Assembly (NCBI GenBank): GCA_018343915.1
Contig: JABRWF010000003.1
Location: 5,270,001 to 5,334,000, forward strand
Length of the DNA stretch: 64,000 nt
Source of the DNA: Agroathelia rolfsii
Taxonomy: Eukaryota > Basidiomycota > Agaricomycetes > Amylocorticiales > Amylocorticiaceae
Direction: 5' to 3'
Below the pieces are notes generated by a model. It was not told the DNA's origin. It saw nothing but the letters and a program-made list of their open reading frames with translations, and did no database searches. Position 1 is the first letter of the stretch. Each line of letters begins with the position of its first letter. Below, one piece after another: positions 1 through 10,777 of the stretch. A program made the translations under genes and the position numbers.

Positions 1-130
1 AAAATGAGGATATTGTCCAAGGATTTTACATGTAAATGAGTATATAAAACACAAAAAAAAAACCAGCGTTCAGATCGCGGTGGTCCCCCTCATACAGTGG
101 GGGCGGAAGCGTACCCGGTGAATAACCACC

Positions 131-2956
131 TCATACCAAACTCTGCCCAGCAGCGTTTGCATCCCCAGATCCACCAAGCCAAAAGAGGCGATAGTCCACA
201 GCCGTCTTGCGACACCAAGCATAGATCCCCTGCTCCATTTGCATCTTGGTCTGCAATTCTTCACTGTCGAAACTGCTCAGCGATATCGCTGCCGAATAGT
301 CGCTGCTGAGCGAGTACGATCGGGTTAGGTGCACGGCCGGATCGCGCTCGTTCAAGAGGTGCCAGTGTCCACCCTCGCATAGGAAGCCTGTGTCTCCGCC
401 GAGGTCGTACGTCGTTCGAATTGGTAGAGCACTGTCTTCTTCGAGGCGGCTTTTGCCCTTGCCCTTGCTGCCGATGGTGTTTATCATCATGCCAGAGGAT
501 GCCGAAGCGCTGAGAATGGTAGACATGCCGAGCTCCTGAACTTCAATCCCGGCATCCCCGAGCCCGATGAGCTGCAATAGCGGCGGGAGTTGTTGATGGT
601 GCTGGTGTTGCCCAGCGCCAGTCTGATCCACTGGACGGGACCGATAGCATACACGCGCAGAGACGTGCGATGGCACCGATTCCCACGAGAGTATATGAAT
701 CGCCCCTGCAGTAGATATACTGGCGGGCAACGGTGCCGGCATGATGTAGGTGCATCGTCCGCGCGTGAGCAAGTAGACGGAAAATGTTGCAGAACCGTGG
801 TGGTGATACGTCGAGCGCGCCTTCGTATCCAGAGGCAGCTCGACGCGAACGGGCACGATCCAGTGGCCGCTCTTGCCGCCCGTGCCAGCGGCCATGTAGC
901 TTCCGTCGAGCGAGGCGCGGGAGCGAGAATGGCGCGAGGGTTCGTCGGTGATGTCGACCTCGCCCACAGCAGCATCCGCGAGACGAATGGTGCCCGCTTT
1001 TTTCTCAAACACGACAAAGAGGCTGCGCTGGCTACCATAGTTCAGGCTCTTGGACGGATTCATGGCTGATGCGCTCCGGCTGCGCCGATTGTGATGCTCG
1101 GCCGCCATGATAACATCTGCGCTAGCAAGCCGCATGTGGGATGCACGTCGGGAATGTGTAGTAGTCATTGTGCCGTCAAAGGGTGAGCTCTGTACAGTTT
1201 GGTCGACAAAAGTCACATGGCGGGCTTGTAAGGGCGTATAAAATTCCTATCAAATAGAATGCATATATCAGTATATAGAACAAGGTGCCGTGAAAAGAAA
1301 TTACCTTGATAAAACGGAAGGCCCTTTCCCCTTTGGCGCTTTCATAGAGAAAAATGCTGCCTTTTGTGACTACCGCCAACAAGGTACTTCCCAGACTCAA
1401 TTGACTATCATTGTGTAAGAGTGCGTACGAATACACCGAGTTGTTCAACAATTTCGACCCAGCAGAAGCCAGAGGGACAAAGTCTGTCGCCCAGCGCAAG
1501 GGCAGATCCTCTACAATATCCCAACTTGAATCATGAGAGCTTTCAGAGTCTTGTCGAATGGCCGGGGGAGCGGAGACAGAAGGGGAGGACAGCTTGCTTG
1601 CACAGGGGGAAGGTCGAAAGGGGAATTGCGTCGGCAACGGGCTCGTGGTATGCGTCGAGGGCGTCGATTCGACAACGAGAGACTTGAGCGAGCTCTTGAG
1701 ACTGTTATGAGCACGGTGCTTCTTGACGGGTGTCTGACTACGTTGTATTTGTCGTCCTAGGTCAATAGGATGAGCGCCCTGGAGAAAAAGGGTGTGCATT
1801 AGTACATTCTTCCTAAAAGTACTATGGCGTTGGTCGTGTGCCATATAGAAATACAAACGTGCCTTTTGGGCAACTGCCCATGTGGCTAAACTAGCCAAAC
1901 TGGCTAGGCTGTACATCCTAAGTGAACGAACCGAATCGCTGTCTCTCGGCGACGTAGAGGCGTTGGACGGGCTTGGACCGACTAGAGCAAGCACGACGCC
2001 CTGAGGTGTTCCGCCGCCTGTCTCCTCGATTTCCAATAGGGACATCTGATACACGCTTTCCTAACAATAGTTACCATGCATGCTCCGCGCAGTGGTAAAG
2101 AAAAAAGCACAAAAAACTTACGCCTCGCCCTCCCAAATGATACGCGCTTGAGCCTCGTCCGGGCCCTTTTGCTCCAGGCCAGAGTCTCCCCACTCTCGAG
2201 GAAACATATCTATCACAGACAAGCCATCATCGTGGCCCAGGAGCACGAGCCTATCCGCCGGAAGGGGAAATGCACACCGGATATTCGACTGCGCATGAGG
2301 TAAGAACCGGGAACCAAAGTTGTGCAGTGTCAGATGCGCAGGCGCCAGGGATTCGCCCACAAATGGAGTGGGAGAGGGCGGCTCCAGGTCGTCTCTCCCG
2401 CCTGTGTTACTATCATCGTCGTAAGTTGGTGGCCTTGCCACTGGGGACACATTAGTTTGAATGTGCAGTTGCTGGTGTGGAGTAGCAGGCCCCGGCGTGG
2501 GTGGCTGGTTGATGATGATGGGAATGTTTGCAACTCCAGCCTGGCCTGGGATCTGCAGAGTATTTGGGTCGTCGAGGGTATCGTTGCCCCAGCCACGCGC
2601 TCGCTGCCGAGCGCGGATTTCTGGTGTAAGATCGCCATAGCGTTCAGCGGCACTAGTATATAGATCAGTCGTGAGTCGTGTCATGTCGTGGTAGAGTATG
2701 CGATGAGCAATGGCGCCGGACACTCACCGCTTCTCTATCCAGCCCCGCCAGCGACCAAACCTGGGATTGCAGTGTAAGGTGATGTTGTGTTTGCTAGCAT
2801 ATAACACACTTGCCTGGAATTTGGCCCGTGATCGGCAACAAGGTCGTTGTAGGAGGGAGGGAGATCATTAGGGCCAGATCGCTCATACGAGAACTGGTCC
2901 TGCTCAATTTCGTTGGGCAGCACTGTGGGTCCTTCATCATCTGAACTGATGTTCAT
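131..2956 (-). CDS. CNH (citron homology) domain protein
   Basis: At least four exons on the minus strand. The start at 2956 opens an acidic N-terminus (MNISSDDEGP) followed by a PPSYNDL motif. A proline- and serine-rich linker leads into a divergent beta-propeller: LVLLGHDDGLSVIDM, then VYQMSLLEIEE, then LRMYSLASLASL. These match the usual order of CNH strands. The last exon (1216 to 131) carries a region resembling the CNH end, with WCRKTAVDYRLFWLG near the C-terminus. CNH domains occur in Rho-GEFs (ROM2), Vps39-type proteins and citron-like kinases, where they bind small GTPases. No GEF, PH or kinase domain is visible here, so the CNH unit appears to stand alone. A role in GTPase signalling or vesicle traffic is an inference. 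Exon joins near 2730 and 1220 are approximate. Confidence 0.7.
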
Positions 2957-3267
2957 AGCGGTCGCTGGCAGAGTCAGTTAGTAGGTTTATATGCTGGTGG
3001 TGGAACGGTGCAATAACGGTGATGCATGGTGGCCGTGTGTGTTTGTCCGCCCGCCGCTCCTTTCGTCCGTCAGATCCGTCTCCCGTCTCCGAGTCATTCT
3101 CAGCCTCTCAGTGATTATTGGTACCCGTGATCGTAATTTATGATAGCACAATGCAATGCCACTTATATATATATATATAGTTATAACCGAACAAATGAAC
3201 TTTGAATAGTAATTGAAGGCAATCATCTCAATCTATAGAAATAAAGGGACGCCATAACCACCAACCA
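2957..3267. other. Intergenic; left edge of the duplication
   Basis: No gene is seen. It holds a (TA)n microsatellite at about 3163-3179. From about 3012 the sequence (for example CATGGTGGCC and CTCCTTTCGTCCGTCAGATCC) recurs near 10590-10645, so the duplicated block begins here. Confidence 0.75.
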
Positions 3268-6200
3268 CTACTTGGAAGGCGTCTCATACTTCGACATGTC
3301 GGTGAAACGCTTCCAATGGCTTGCGTCCGAGTATTTCCCAGGCTCCTGAGACCTTCGGTTATCTTCTGAGCACTTGTCAAGACCCTTATATACACGCCCG
3401 TCCGGTTGCCAGCAATCCAAAAGGTCTCGCCAAGAGTTGATCTGATCCTCCCGAATCGGTCCCAACACCTTACCCGGATCAATCCCAGCGCACCAGAAAT
3501 CGTATGCGGTGTATGCAGGTTTCGCAGGTTTCGCAGGTTTCTTCTTCTTCTCATTGGTGCCTACACGCGAGTTGAGCGGCGAGTCATATATGAAGTTGGT
3601 GACACCCGAAATGGCGGATGCTAATGCAGCTACGATGCGGATGATAGGTAGTCCTCCGTGCTTGTAGTCTTTGTCATTGCGAGAGAATATCTTGAGATCG
3701 TAAGGATCCATGGAGTCAAAAAGATGTGCCTGTGGTGCTCTGGAAAATGATCGATCGTTCTTGACCTGAATCAAGATCGCTGATACGGTGTATTCGCCCA
3801 GGGTCTCATCGAGATAGACAAATGGGATGAGAAGATCGATTCCGGCTTGATTGTTGGGACATTCTGCTGCAGCGCCACGCACAATCATCCTCCACAAAAA
3901 GTCACGGGTTACAAGCCGAAAACTTGAGAGTTTGATCCAATGGTTGAAATACATCTTAGCATTCCTAAAAGCCTTCTTCAACGGTGTTGTGGAGTTAATC
4001 TTGTATTTGTTTTTAGGATGAACGCGAGATGGAATTGCATCGCAAATATTGAAAGATGATGGCGTAATCAGCTGCTCCAAGAAATCCACTAATTTCCATG
4101 CATATCCTCCATTAGATAGAGTAACCATATCGGAAGCTAGTGTAAGAAGGAGCTTCATCAGAGCTTCGCCACGCGGGCCCTTTTCAACATCAGGACGACG
4201 AAACTCATTAGCCAAGGCAGATGCAGGATCAAATTTCTTAGAATGCATGATCATTCGTGCTGCTTCAGCCAGGATTGGCTCAGATGGTGCGGCGGTGTCG
4301 ATGGCATAGAAATCAGGTGAGATTGTCTTGCATATACGCATATGCCTTTCGATGTGAGTCATCTGTCGTTTCCTAACTTGTGTGAGCGGTTGAAAATCCA
4401 GTCCCAGTCGGCAAGATAAGCATGCTAGAATTGCATCTTCATGTTTGGGTATGACAAAATGTACATGGCGCCAAGATTCAATGCCAAGTAGTTTTTGTGC
4501 TGCAAAGTCCAGGATAGTCTCTTTGTTAACATTGGAAAGGTTGTTGAATCGTGTTGCAAACCTATGGTCCAAGTATACTTTGAACTATGAATTATGGATA
4601 AATAAAGAAAAACAAACTTACAAAGGTCTACCAAGCTTAACTTGGAATTCAAGACATGCAATATCTTCTATCTTCATTTCGCTGTCGTTAACTGGCGATG
4701 CAAACCAGTCCAGGCCTAGATCAGTGAATGGTGCCATAAGTGTAAGATTGCCTTTGGCTATGCGCTCTGATGCCTCAGCTTCTTTAACAGGAGTGAATTC
4801 GAAAGTTGTTCCTAAGATCGACAAAAAAAGAGAGAAAATGCGTTGATCAAGTAGCTTTCGGAGCTGGCGTCGCAAACAGAAAAAGTATGATGGTGGTGCA
4901 AGTGTGTCCAACCTTGGCCTAGTATCTGTTGGCTCTACTGATGCATGTAGAGTATGTGCTTCGTCAAAAGACAGTATAACAATTGGTTGGATGGTATTTG
5001 TAGTTGAATCGTCAGAAGGGAAGGGAAGGAGGATTCTAACAAGCTGTTTTGCAGCATCTAAAAGCGTAATCTTCTCTGATGGTGTGTCCAGGGATGAAAC
5101 TGCTATCTTGACACTTTAGTCAAAAAGAAAAAAGACGGAAAGATAAGACAATTACGCACAACCAACACTCCATTCAATCATTGGGTCAGGTGAGGCCAGT
5201 AGCTTTCTGGTCTGTGGCAGAATTAGGCGGGAAGTCTGACCCTCTAGCTGTCGGGCACGCCTGATAACACTATCAAGAAAACCGATCCTATCCTGTGTAC
5301 GAGAACCAAAAGCTTGGCCCTTGGTCATAAAAGTCCGAAAGCGAGATGCAACGTCTTTAATCTCTACATCCTTGGATGGAAAATTAGCTTTGATCCAGTC
5401 AGCTGTGCACAAGAACAATGCTGTTAGAAATGCTTGGATGCGAGCATTTGCTTCCTCCTCTTTCTCTTTTTCTCGTAGGAAGTGCAGGACATCCGTATCG
5501 CTTGGAGGAAAGCCTAAGCAATAAATCATTCAAGTCAGGGACATAGACAAATACTGATGTCATTTTGCTAACCAGTATCATTGCCGCGTAAGCAAAGCGA
5601 AATCGTAAAGTGGGCCTTGCTCACTTCATCCACCAATCGTGATTTTCCCATGCCTGAGGACTGTATGATGGAACAGTACTTTGCATAGTTTCTCTCCTTC
5701 TGAGCCTTCCGACACATATCACTGATACGAGCCCAAAGGGCTTCATGGGTTTTTCCTTCATATTGAGTATCCCATGCAGAAACAGTAGCTATACAAAACT
5801 TGAGATTATATCCATGGAAAGCAATCAAGTACTGACCGTGCTCGGAGGCTTTCCTTGGTATTGTAGGATCCGGCTTTTCTGTCTGGATATTAAAAAGCGC
5901 TACAGAAAAAAAAAATTGGATACAATATTTTCATACTGATGTACAAACCAATGCTCACGTAGTCTAAGAAACTTCTTCAAGTCAAAAGCTGAAATTTCTG
6001 GCAAAATTCCAGCATAAAAATCGACAAATAGCTTCCTATCTGTGAGTCTGATTGTAGAGAGGTATTCGAAAGCATCGTCCTGAGTCTGACAATTTTCCTT
6101 CAACATGAGAATTTGGCTTCGAGTTAGTTTCTTGTTGTTTTCAATCGCTTTATATGTAAGCGCCAGGCAGATTGTTAAAAATCCCATAACCCACGGATTG

Positions 6201-6376
6201 GTAGGGGAGAACTCAGTGATTGCTGCTAAAGAGCGTAGCTTTTGACACAGGACTTGCAAGTCGTCATTTTGTTCCTCTGATGCCGTATCAAGTTGAATTC
6301 GTTTTGAGACGGGTTCATCATCATGGGGTTGGGATATACCAAGGCCGATGACTGTTCTCTTGCGATTTTCGTTCAT
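3268..6376 (-). CDS. CR (crinkler)-like P-loop NTPase with putative PD-(D/E)xK nuclease domain, copy 1
   Basis: About six exons, roughly 960 aa. The start is MNENRKRTV at 6376. After a poorly conserved N-terminal domain (about residues 1-160) comes a Walker A motif, SSGMGKSRLVDE. A PPSDTDVLHFL element follows, then a Walker B, ILSFDEAHTLH. The last exon (about 4561 to 3268) holds GRPLFATRF at the splice join, and then GIDLLIPF and AILIQVKN, spaced like the D and QxK residues of restriction-endonuclease folds. The order (variable head, P-loop NTPase, REase-like domain) is that of CR/crinkler-type proteins, which are expanded in Agaricomycetes. There they are proposed as effectors or weapons in conflict. 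No signal peptide is visible. A near-identical paralogue lies at 10778-13941. The family call rests on motifs only, and nuclease activity is inferred. Confidence 0.72.
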
Positions 6377-6612
6377 TACAGTCGTCTCGATGAAGAGGTC
6401 GTCCTATTTGATGGGACTCCACGTCGAAATAGGAGAGTTATCAGTCCGTGACATCGTTGTTGCGACATCATATAAGGATGTCACGCCAATACCAGTAGTA
6501 GATCGAATCCGAGTCAGTGACACTACTAAGTAGACTAATACATCGCTAGATACATACATGATGAGGTACTGGCACAGCTATATACGACTAAATCAATGAT
6601 TAAAGATCCATA

Positions 6613-7836
6613 TTATGAAAAAGCAAGGGTACTGAATGTAATGACAGCCCCGACAAACGCCCCTCCAGCGGCAGCCCCAATCCGGCCGACCATAGAGGCA
6701 GCCCTCTTGTCTGACTCGTGAAACGCCTTGTAGACCCTATCTACTTCCCGTGCGTCGCGACCAATCACAACATACACATCCTCGATCTCGGAAACCTCAA
6801 TCGTACGCGCAATGAAGCCATGAGTAATAGCAGCATCGACGACGGCATCGACCTCTTCCGCCGAGTAGCGGTACAGTGTCGCTGGGGCCGAGCGCGAGGA
6901 CGCCTGGAGTCCGTCCAGGAAAAGCTCGCGCTGCTCGGACGTCATTGAACGTCTTGGTGAGCGCGAGGAGCGCGAGGACAAGCTGATGCCACCAGTGATG
7001 GTCGAGAGCAGCATCGGCTGTTGTTCCATCTCTTCCTCAATGACCGAAAGTGGCTCCGTCTGCTGCGTCGCGTTACTATCCTGGCTGTCCTGAGATGGCC
7101 GTGGGGCGCTACGACACCTGCTGTGGTCGTGTGTGTCCACCTCGGTCTTTTGTGAATTTTGAGAATTTGACCAGGAGCTAGATGTGGGTGTGGATGCCCT
7201 TGGGCCGTGGGTAGCCGCCGCAGCCACAGCCGTTGCTGCTGCTGCTGCGGCTTCGCACTCGGATTTCCTAGGGACATATGGCCTGAAAATGCCAGTGGAT
7301 GGTCTGCCCTGGCTGCCTTGACTGCTACCTGGGCTTTCGTCAAGGCTCGATGTTGACGAGGTAGCCAGAAGCATTCTGGCGACCTCGCCCGAGTCGGTGG
7401 AGAGAGACAAAATGCTCAGCGCGCTCTGCTGGGATAGGGACGTGGACGATTTGCGTCGTGCTACTGCTACGGGGGATGATTTTGAGGGAGATGCTGTTGG
7501 TGTTGGTGTCGCTGTATCCGGAACAGTTCTGAATGCATTCTCCTTTTCGATCTCCAAGCGGTCAAAGGCATTGCTGAGCTCACGTTCAAGGATCCTCGAG
7601 GGTGGTGGATCGATTCTCGAAGTACTGGGCGTTGCTGCTTCTGGAGTAGCAGTAGCATCGTCGGTAGTAACAGCAAAGGGGCATCCTCTGCGGGGGTGAC
7701 CCGCACGGGGTCTGCCACATTGCCTGCAGCAGGGCACCTTGCGGTTGGGTGTCGATGGAATTTGCAGCCTTCTGCTGGGAGAAAGCTGATGATCGGTGAC
7801 GCTGGTCACCGTCTGTGAACGAAGTGTGGGAGCCAT
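6613..7836 (-). CDS. Unknown 407-aa protein with Cys motif and hydrophobic C-terminus
   Basis: A single open exon starting MAPTLRSQT at 7836. Near residues 34-52 lies CCRQCGRPRAGHPRRGCP, a compact Cys/His cluster that could bind zinc. The middle is low-complexity and rich in Ser, Thr, Ala and Gln, with poly-Ala near residue 200. The final ~30 residues (RIGAAAGGAFVGAVITFST) are Gly/Ala-rich and hydrophobic, consistent with a tail anchor or membrane hairpin. I do not recognise a family. The gene lies head-to-head with the ING/PHD gene. A truncated, internally deleted copy of its 3' half lies at 14144-14563, so this is the functional parent. Confidence 0.65.
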   Translation of the reverse strand: MAPTLRSQTVTSVTDHQLSPSRRLQIPSTPNRKVPCCRQCGRPRAGHPRRGCPFAVTTDDATATPEAATPSTSRIDPPPSRILERELSNAFDRLEIEKENAFRTVPDTATPTPTASPSKSSPVAVARRKSSTSLSQQSALSILSLSTDSGEVARMLLATSSTSSLDESPGSSQGSQGRPSTGIFRPYVPRKSECEAAAAAATAVAAAATHGPRASTPTSSSWSNSQNSQKTEVDTHDHSRCRSAPRPSQDSQDSNATQQTEPLSVIEEEMEQQPMLLSTITGGISLSSRSSRSPRRSMTSEQRELFLDGLQASSRSAPATLYRYSAEEVDAVVDAAITHGFIARTIEVSEIEDVYVVIGRDAREVDRVYKAFHESDKRAASMVGRIGAAAGGAFVGAVITFSTLAFS

Positions 7837-8226
7837 GCCAGGAGTTGATAATAATGATGATAATAATGAGCGTGCCTGTCCAACTCGGAATTTTTGGCAC
7901 GTAATGGTGAGTGTACGGGATCAGTTTAGGCGCCTATACTAAGGCCACAGCTGTAATCAGGGTTAGAAAAAAAAAAAAAAGAAAAAAAAAGAACTTGAAG
8001 AAAACGGCGACTCTGGCCAAACTGGCCAGTGGCCGGCGTCACGGTTTGCATTTGTGATTTTGTGAAATCATGAGGGTATGTGGCTGTGCGGAGCACGCGA
8101 TTATCCGAAAAGGACAAGTCGGAAGTAAAACGTTGGCTGATTCATTGCTTAAAAGTCACTCTTGTGCTCTTACCATCATCACTTAGTACTATACATATCA
8201 CAGACTAATACACGAGAGCATTCATC
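7837..8226. promoter_or_regulatory. Shared promoter of the 407-aa gene and the ING gene
   Basis: 390 bp separate two divergent start codons. The interval contains TAATGATGATAATAATGA near the left gene and a long A/G tract (about 7968-7990) in the middle. No discrete operator is recognised. Confidence 0.5.
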
Positions 8227-9602
8227 ATGAGTGCGTCTGCACAAAACATGGAAGATGCTGCAGCTATTGCACAAGAATATATCTCGAGCTTGGACAACCT
8301 ACCCAGCGAGATCCAGTTCCTCCTGCAAGAAATCAGACACAAGGAGGCAGCCTCATACGGTGTGAATCATTGCTACAACCACCCTTACACTTTCAAGATT
8401 GAACTGACATGCCACACAACAGAATTCCAACAGGAAATCACTCGCGACCAAGCGCGATACATTCGCCACGGCCTACGATCCATAAATGCATCGAACAATA
8501 ACAACACCTCTGGCGGCTCAACACCGACGCCCTCCTCCACAACACCCACAACACCAAACCCAGCCTCGTCCGTTTCCTCCTCCGCAGGGGGCACCCCTAT
8601 GACGGCCAAAGACCTTGCCTTGCCCGCCAAAATCTCACAGAGCTACCAGACCCTCGACCAGCTCTCGGATGCCAAGATCAAGCTGGCCGAGCGCATCGTC
8701 GAGCTCATCACGCGCGCCCGCGCACGGCTCGAAGTCGACGTCGCGCGCGTGCTAGCACTCACGGGCGAGACGCTGCCTATGGACACTATCAGCAGCTTCG
8801 GCGGGCACGACATCATGTCCGCAGGTGGTGGTGCCGGTGGTGGTTCTGGTACTGGCGTCTCGAGCGGCGGCGGGCGCACCTCCGCCGCGAGTATCACGGA
8901 GAGCTTGCGCAACGCTATGGCGAGCCCGTTAATCGCTATCGGCGCCGCCGTCTCGTCGGCGGGGATCTCGGCGTATGGGTCCATCCCTGAGCCAGTGTCT
9001 GCTCCCCCGCCCACAAAACGTAAGGGTAGATGCTGTTTCCCTTGGCTGGACTGACTATTGGCGTATGTCTGCTGACGATCCTTTTCTTTTTTCGCTCACA
9101 GGACGGAAACTTGGCTTACAAGCAAGCCAAAGCATCAAAGCTGCCTCTCCCGCACCTACAGGCCACCGAAGTGGTGGTGGCGGGCGTGTGCGCCGCCGGC
9201 CTGCATCATCTTCCGTTGACGACGATGAGGAGAGCGTCGAACCTGAGCCCGAGCCTGAGCCCGACTACGCCGACGCAGACATGCCCGAGGAGGAGGGCGA
9301 GGGCGAGGAGGATAAGAATATTTACTGCTTCTGTCGCAAGATGAGTTACGGGAAGATGATTGGGTGTGACAACGATGATTGTCCTTACCAATGGGTGAGA
9401 CTCCTCTCATCTCAACATCTTTTACATAATTTTCTCATGGACCTTTTCTCTTTTTTTTATCTTATTTTTTTAGTTCCATTTAGCGTGTGTGGACCTTAAA
9501 GAAGGGCAAGAGCCCGAGCATTTCTATTGCAGCGAATGCACAGCGGCCGGGTTTGGCGTCAGCTCGGGTCCTCGACGAGGACGGAAGAAGGCTGGCGCAT
9601 AA
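8227..9602 (+). CDS. ING-family PHD-finger chromatin protein
   Basis: Three exons: 8227-9019, 9102-9394 and 9474-9602, with consistent phases and stop TAA. The N-terminus has the ING helix signature (EYISSLDNLPSEIQFLLQEI), which anchors the protein to histone acetyltransferase or deacetylase complexes. A Ser/Thr/Gly-rich spacer and an acidic stretch (repeated EPEP) lead to a C-terminal PHD finger: CFC, then KMIGCDNDDC, WFHLACV and FYCSEC. That is a C4HC3 zinc pattern with the aromatic residues and MIGCDN motif used to read H3K4me3. A basic tail (GPRRGRKKAGA) ends the protein. It could be the YNG1, YNG2 or PHO23 equivalent; the sequence alone does not settle which. The duplicate of this gene has been lost from unit B. 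Confidence 0.93.
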
Positions 9603-10336
9603 CATGTGTCAAAATTCTCTATCTAAATGCATGGTTCATAATATTCACCTGTTACATGTACTATACCTCTCACGGACTCTTTGTTTTGTACTTTTAGCAT
9701 AATAAACTTCATTGATCCATATTTGATTTTTTTATAAATCCGAATTTACCCCAAGGTGAGCTTTGGGGGTGCTACGGATGGCGTATTAATCAAGGGTTGG
9801 TAAAAATAAAAAAAAACACTTGATCACCCGGTCCAGATCGCACTGGTACTTCATGCCGACCAAGATGCATACACCATTGAAACACGCCGATGACAAATCA
9901 TTCTCAGGGGAAAAAAGGCCAGTTTATGGTAGTGGCTCTTGTAGACTATTTGACGAGACTACGAACGCTTAAAAAGAACAAACGAGCGGCCATGAAGAGG
10001 GCAGAAAAAGATAATAACTATAGTACATTGGTCGTGAAGAGTTGATACGAAAAGGAATCCGCAGAAATAGGGAGGATAGAAATCTAATGGTGGACTTGAC
10101 TAGACAACCAAGAGACACAGAGGGAGAAAGAATGATCCATAGACGTTCAGCCTATGGAAATAGGGGAGGAAAGAAAGAAGAATACAAGTATGTATAAAAT
10201 ATAGAGTCGTGTGTATATATCTGTGAACATCGTATATCGTAGGCACAATCGAAAAGGGGGAGAGGAGGAAACAATGTGAGAAGAAACGATACAAAAGAAA
10301 CGAGACCTCAAAAATCAAGCCGCATTGCCAGCCCTC
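9603..10336. other. Intergenic; 3' flank of the beta-helix gene, copy A
   Basis: No gene. From about 9738 the sequence is a diverged copy of 14565-15216, the 3' flank of the intact beta-helix gene. Shared words include CCGGTCCAGATCGCACTG and the CATAGACGTT segment. Confidence 0.7.
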
Positions 10337-10575
10337 TTACCAACCAGAGGGCAACCCCTCCATACTCTTTGCATATCCCGGGGGCGTACTCCACTTGGAG
10401 TCATTATCTTATTCGCCAGATGGCGCACGAACCATCGGCAAAGATAGAACGTGCCCACGAGGAGCGCCACGATGCCGAGAATGACACCGAAGGCGATGCC
10501 TGCCTTGGCGCCTGCGCTCGTCCCACCTCCGCTGGACCCCGAGCCAGAGGGCTGAGGCGAGGAAGAGGGACCGAT
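10337..10575 (-). pseudogene. 3' fragment of the beta-helix gene
   Basis: Matches the last exon of the gene at 15217-16900, including the SGW-stop end, the cytoplasmic tail and the transmembrane segment. A short replaced stretch near 10402 (CATTATCT instead of CTATCGTACAGCCG) disrupts the frame. Similarity stops at about 10575, where the sequence switches to the upstream flank of the CR-like gene. This is the tandem-duplication junction, so no full protein can be made. Confidence 0.8.
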
Positions 10576-10777
10576 ATAAATGGCGGTGGTGCATGGTGGC
10601 CATGTGTGTTGTCCGCCCGCTCCTTTCGTCCGTCAGATCCGTCTCACTCTCAACCTCTTGATGATCATTGCCATCACAGCGGAAGTGGGGCCATCAGTGG
10701 AGTCAGTGATAGAGCAATCCACTTCTACTTATATATACATGGTCATAACTGAATAAATAAACTATAACCACCAACTA

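Larger units (their letters stand above)
3012..10575. repeat. Tandem segmental duplication, unit A
   Basis: Unit A contains the CR-like gene copy 1, the 407-aa gene, the ING/PHD gene and a 3' fragment of the beta-helix gene. 3012-7135 is collinear with about 10585-14560, with an offset near 7510 in the C-terminal exon of the CR-like gene. 9738-10575 is collinear with about 14565-15445. Similarity runs through introns and intergenic DNA, so this is a DNA-level duplication rather than retroposition. Confidence 0.85.
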
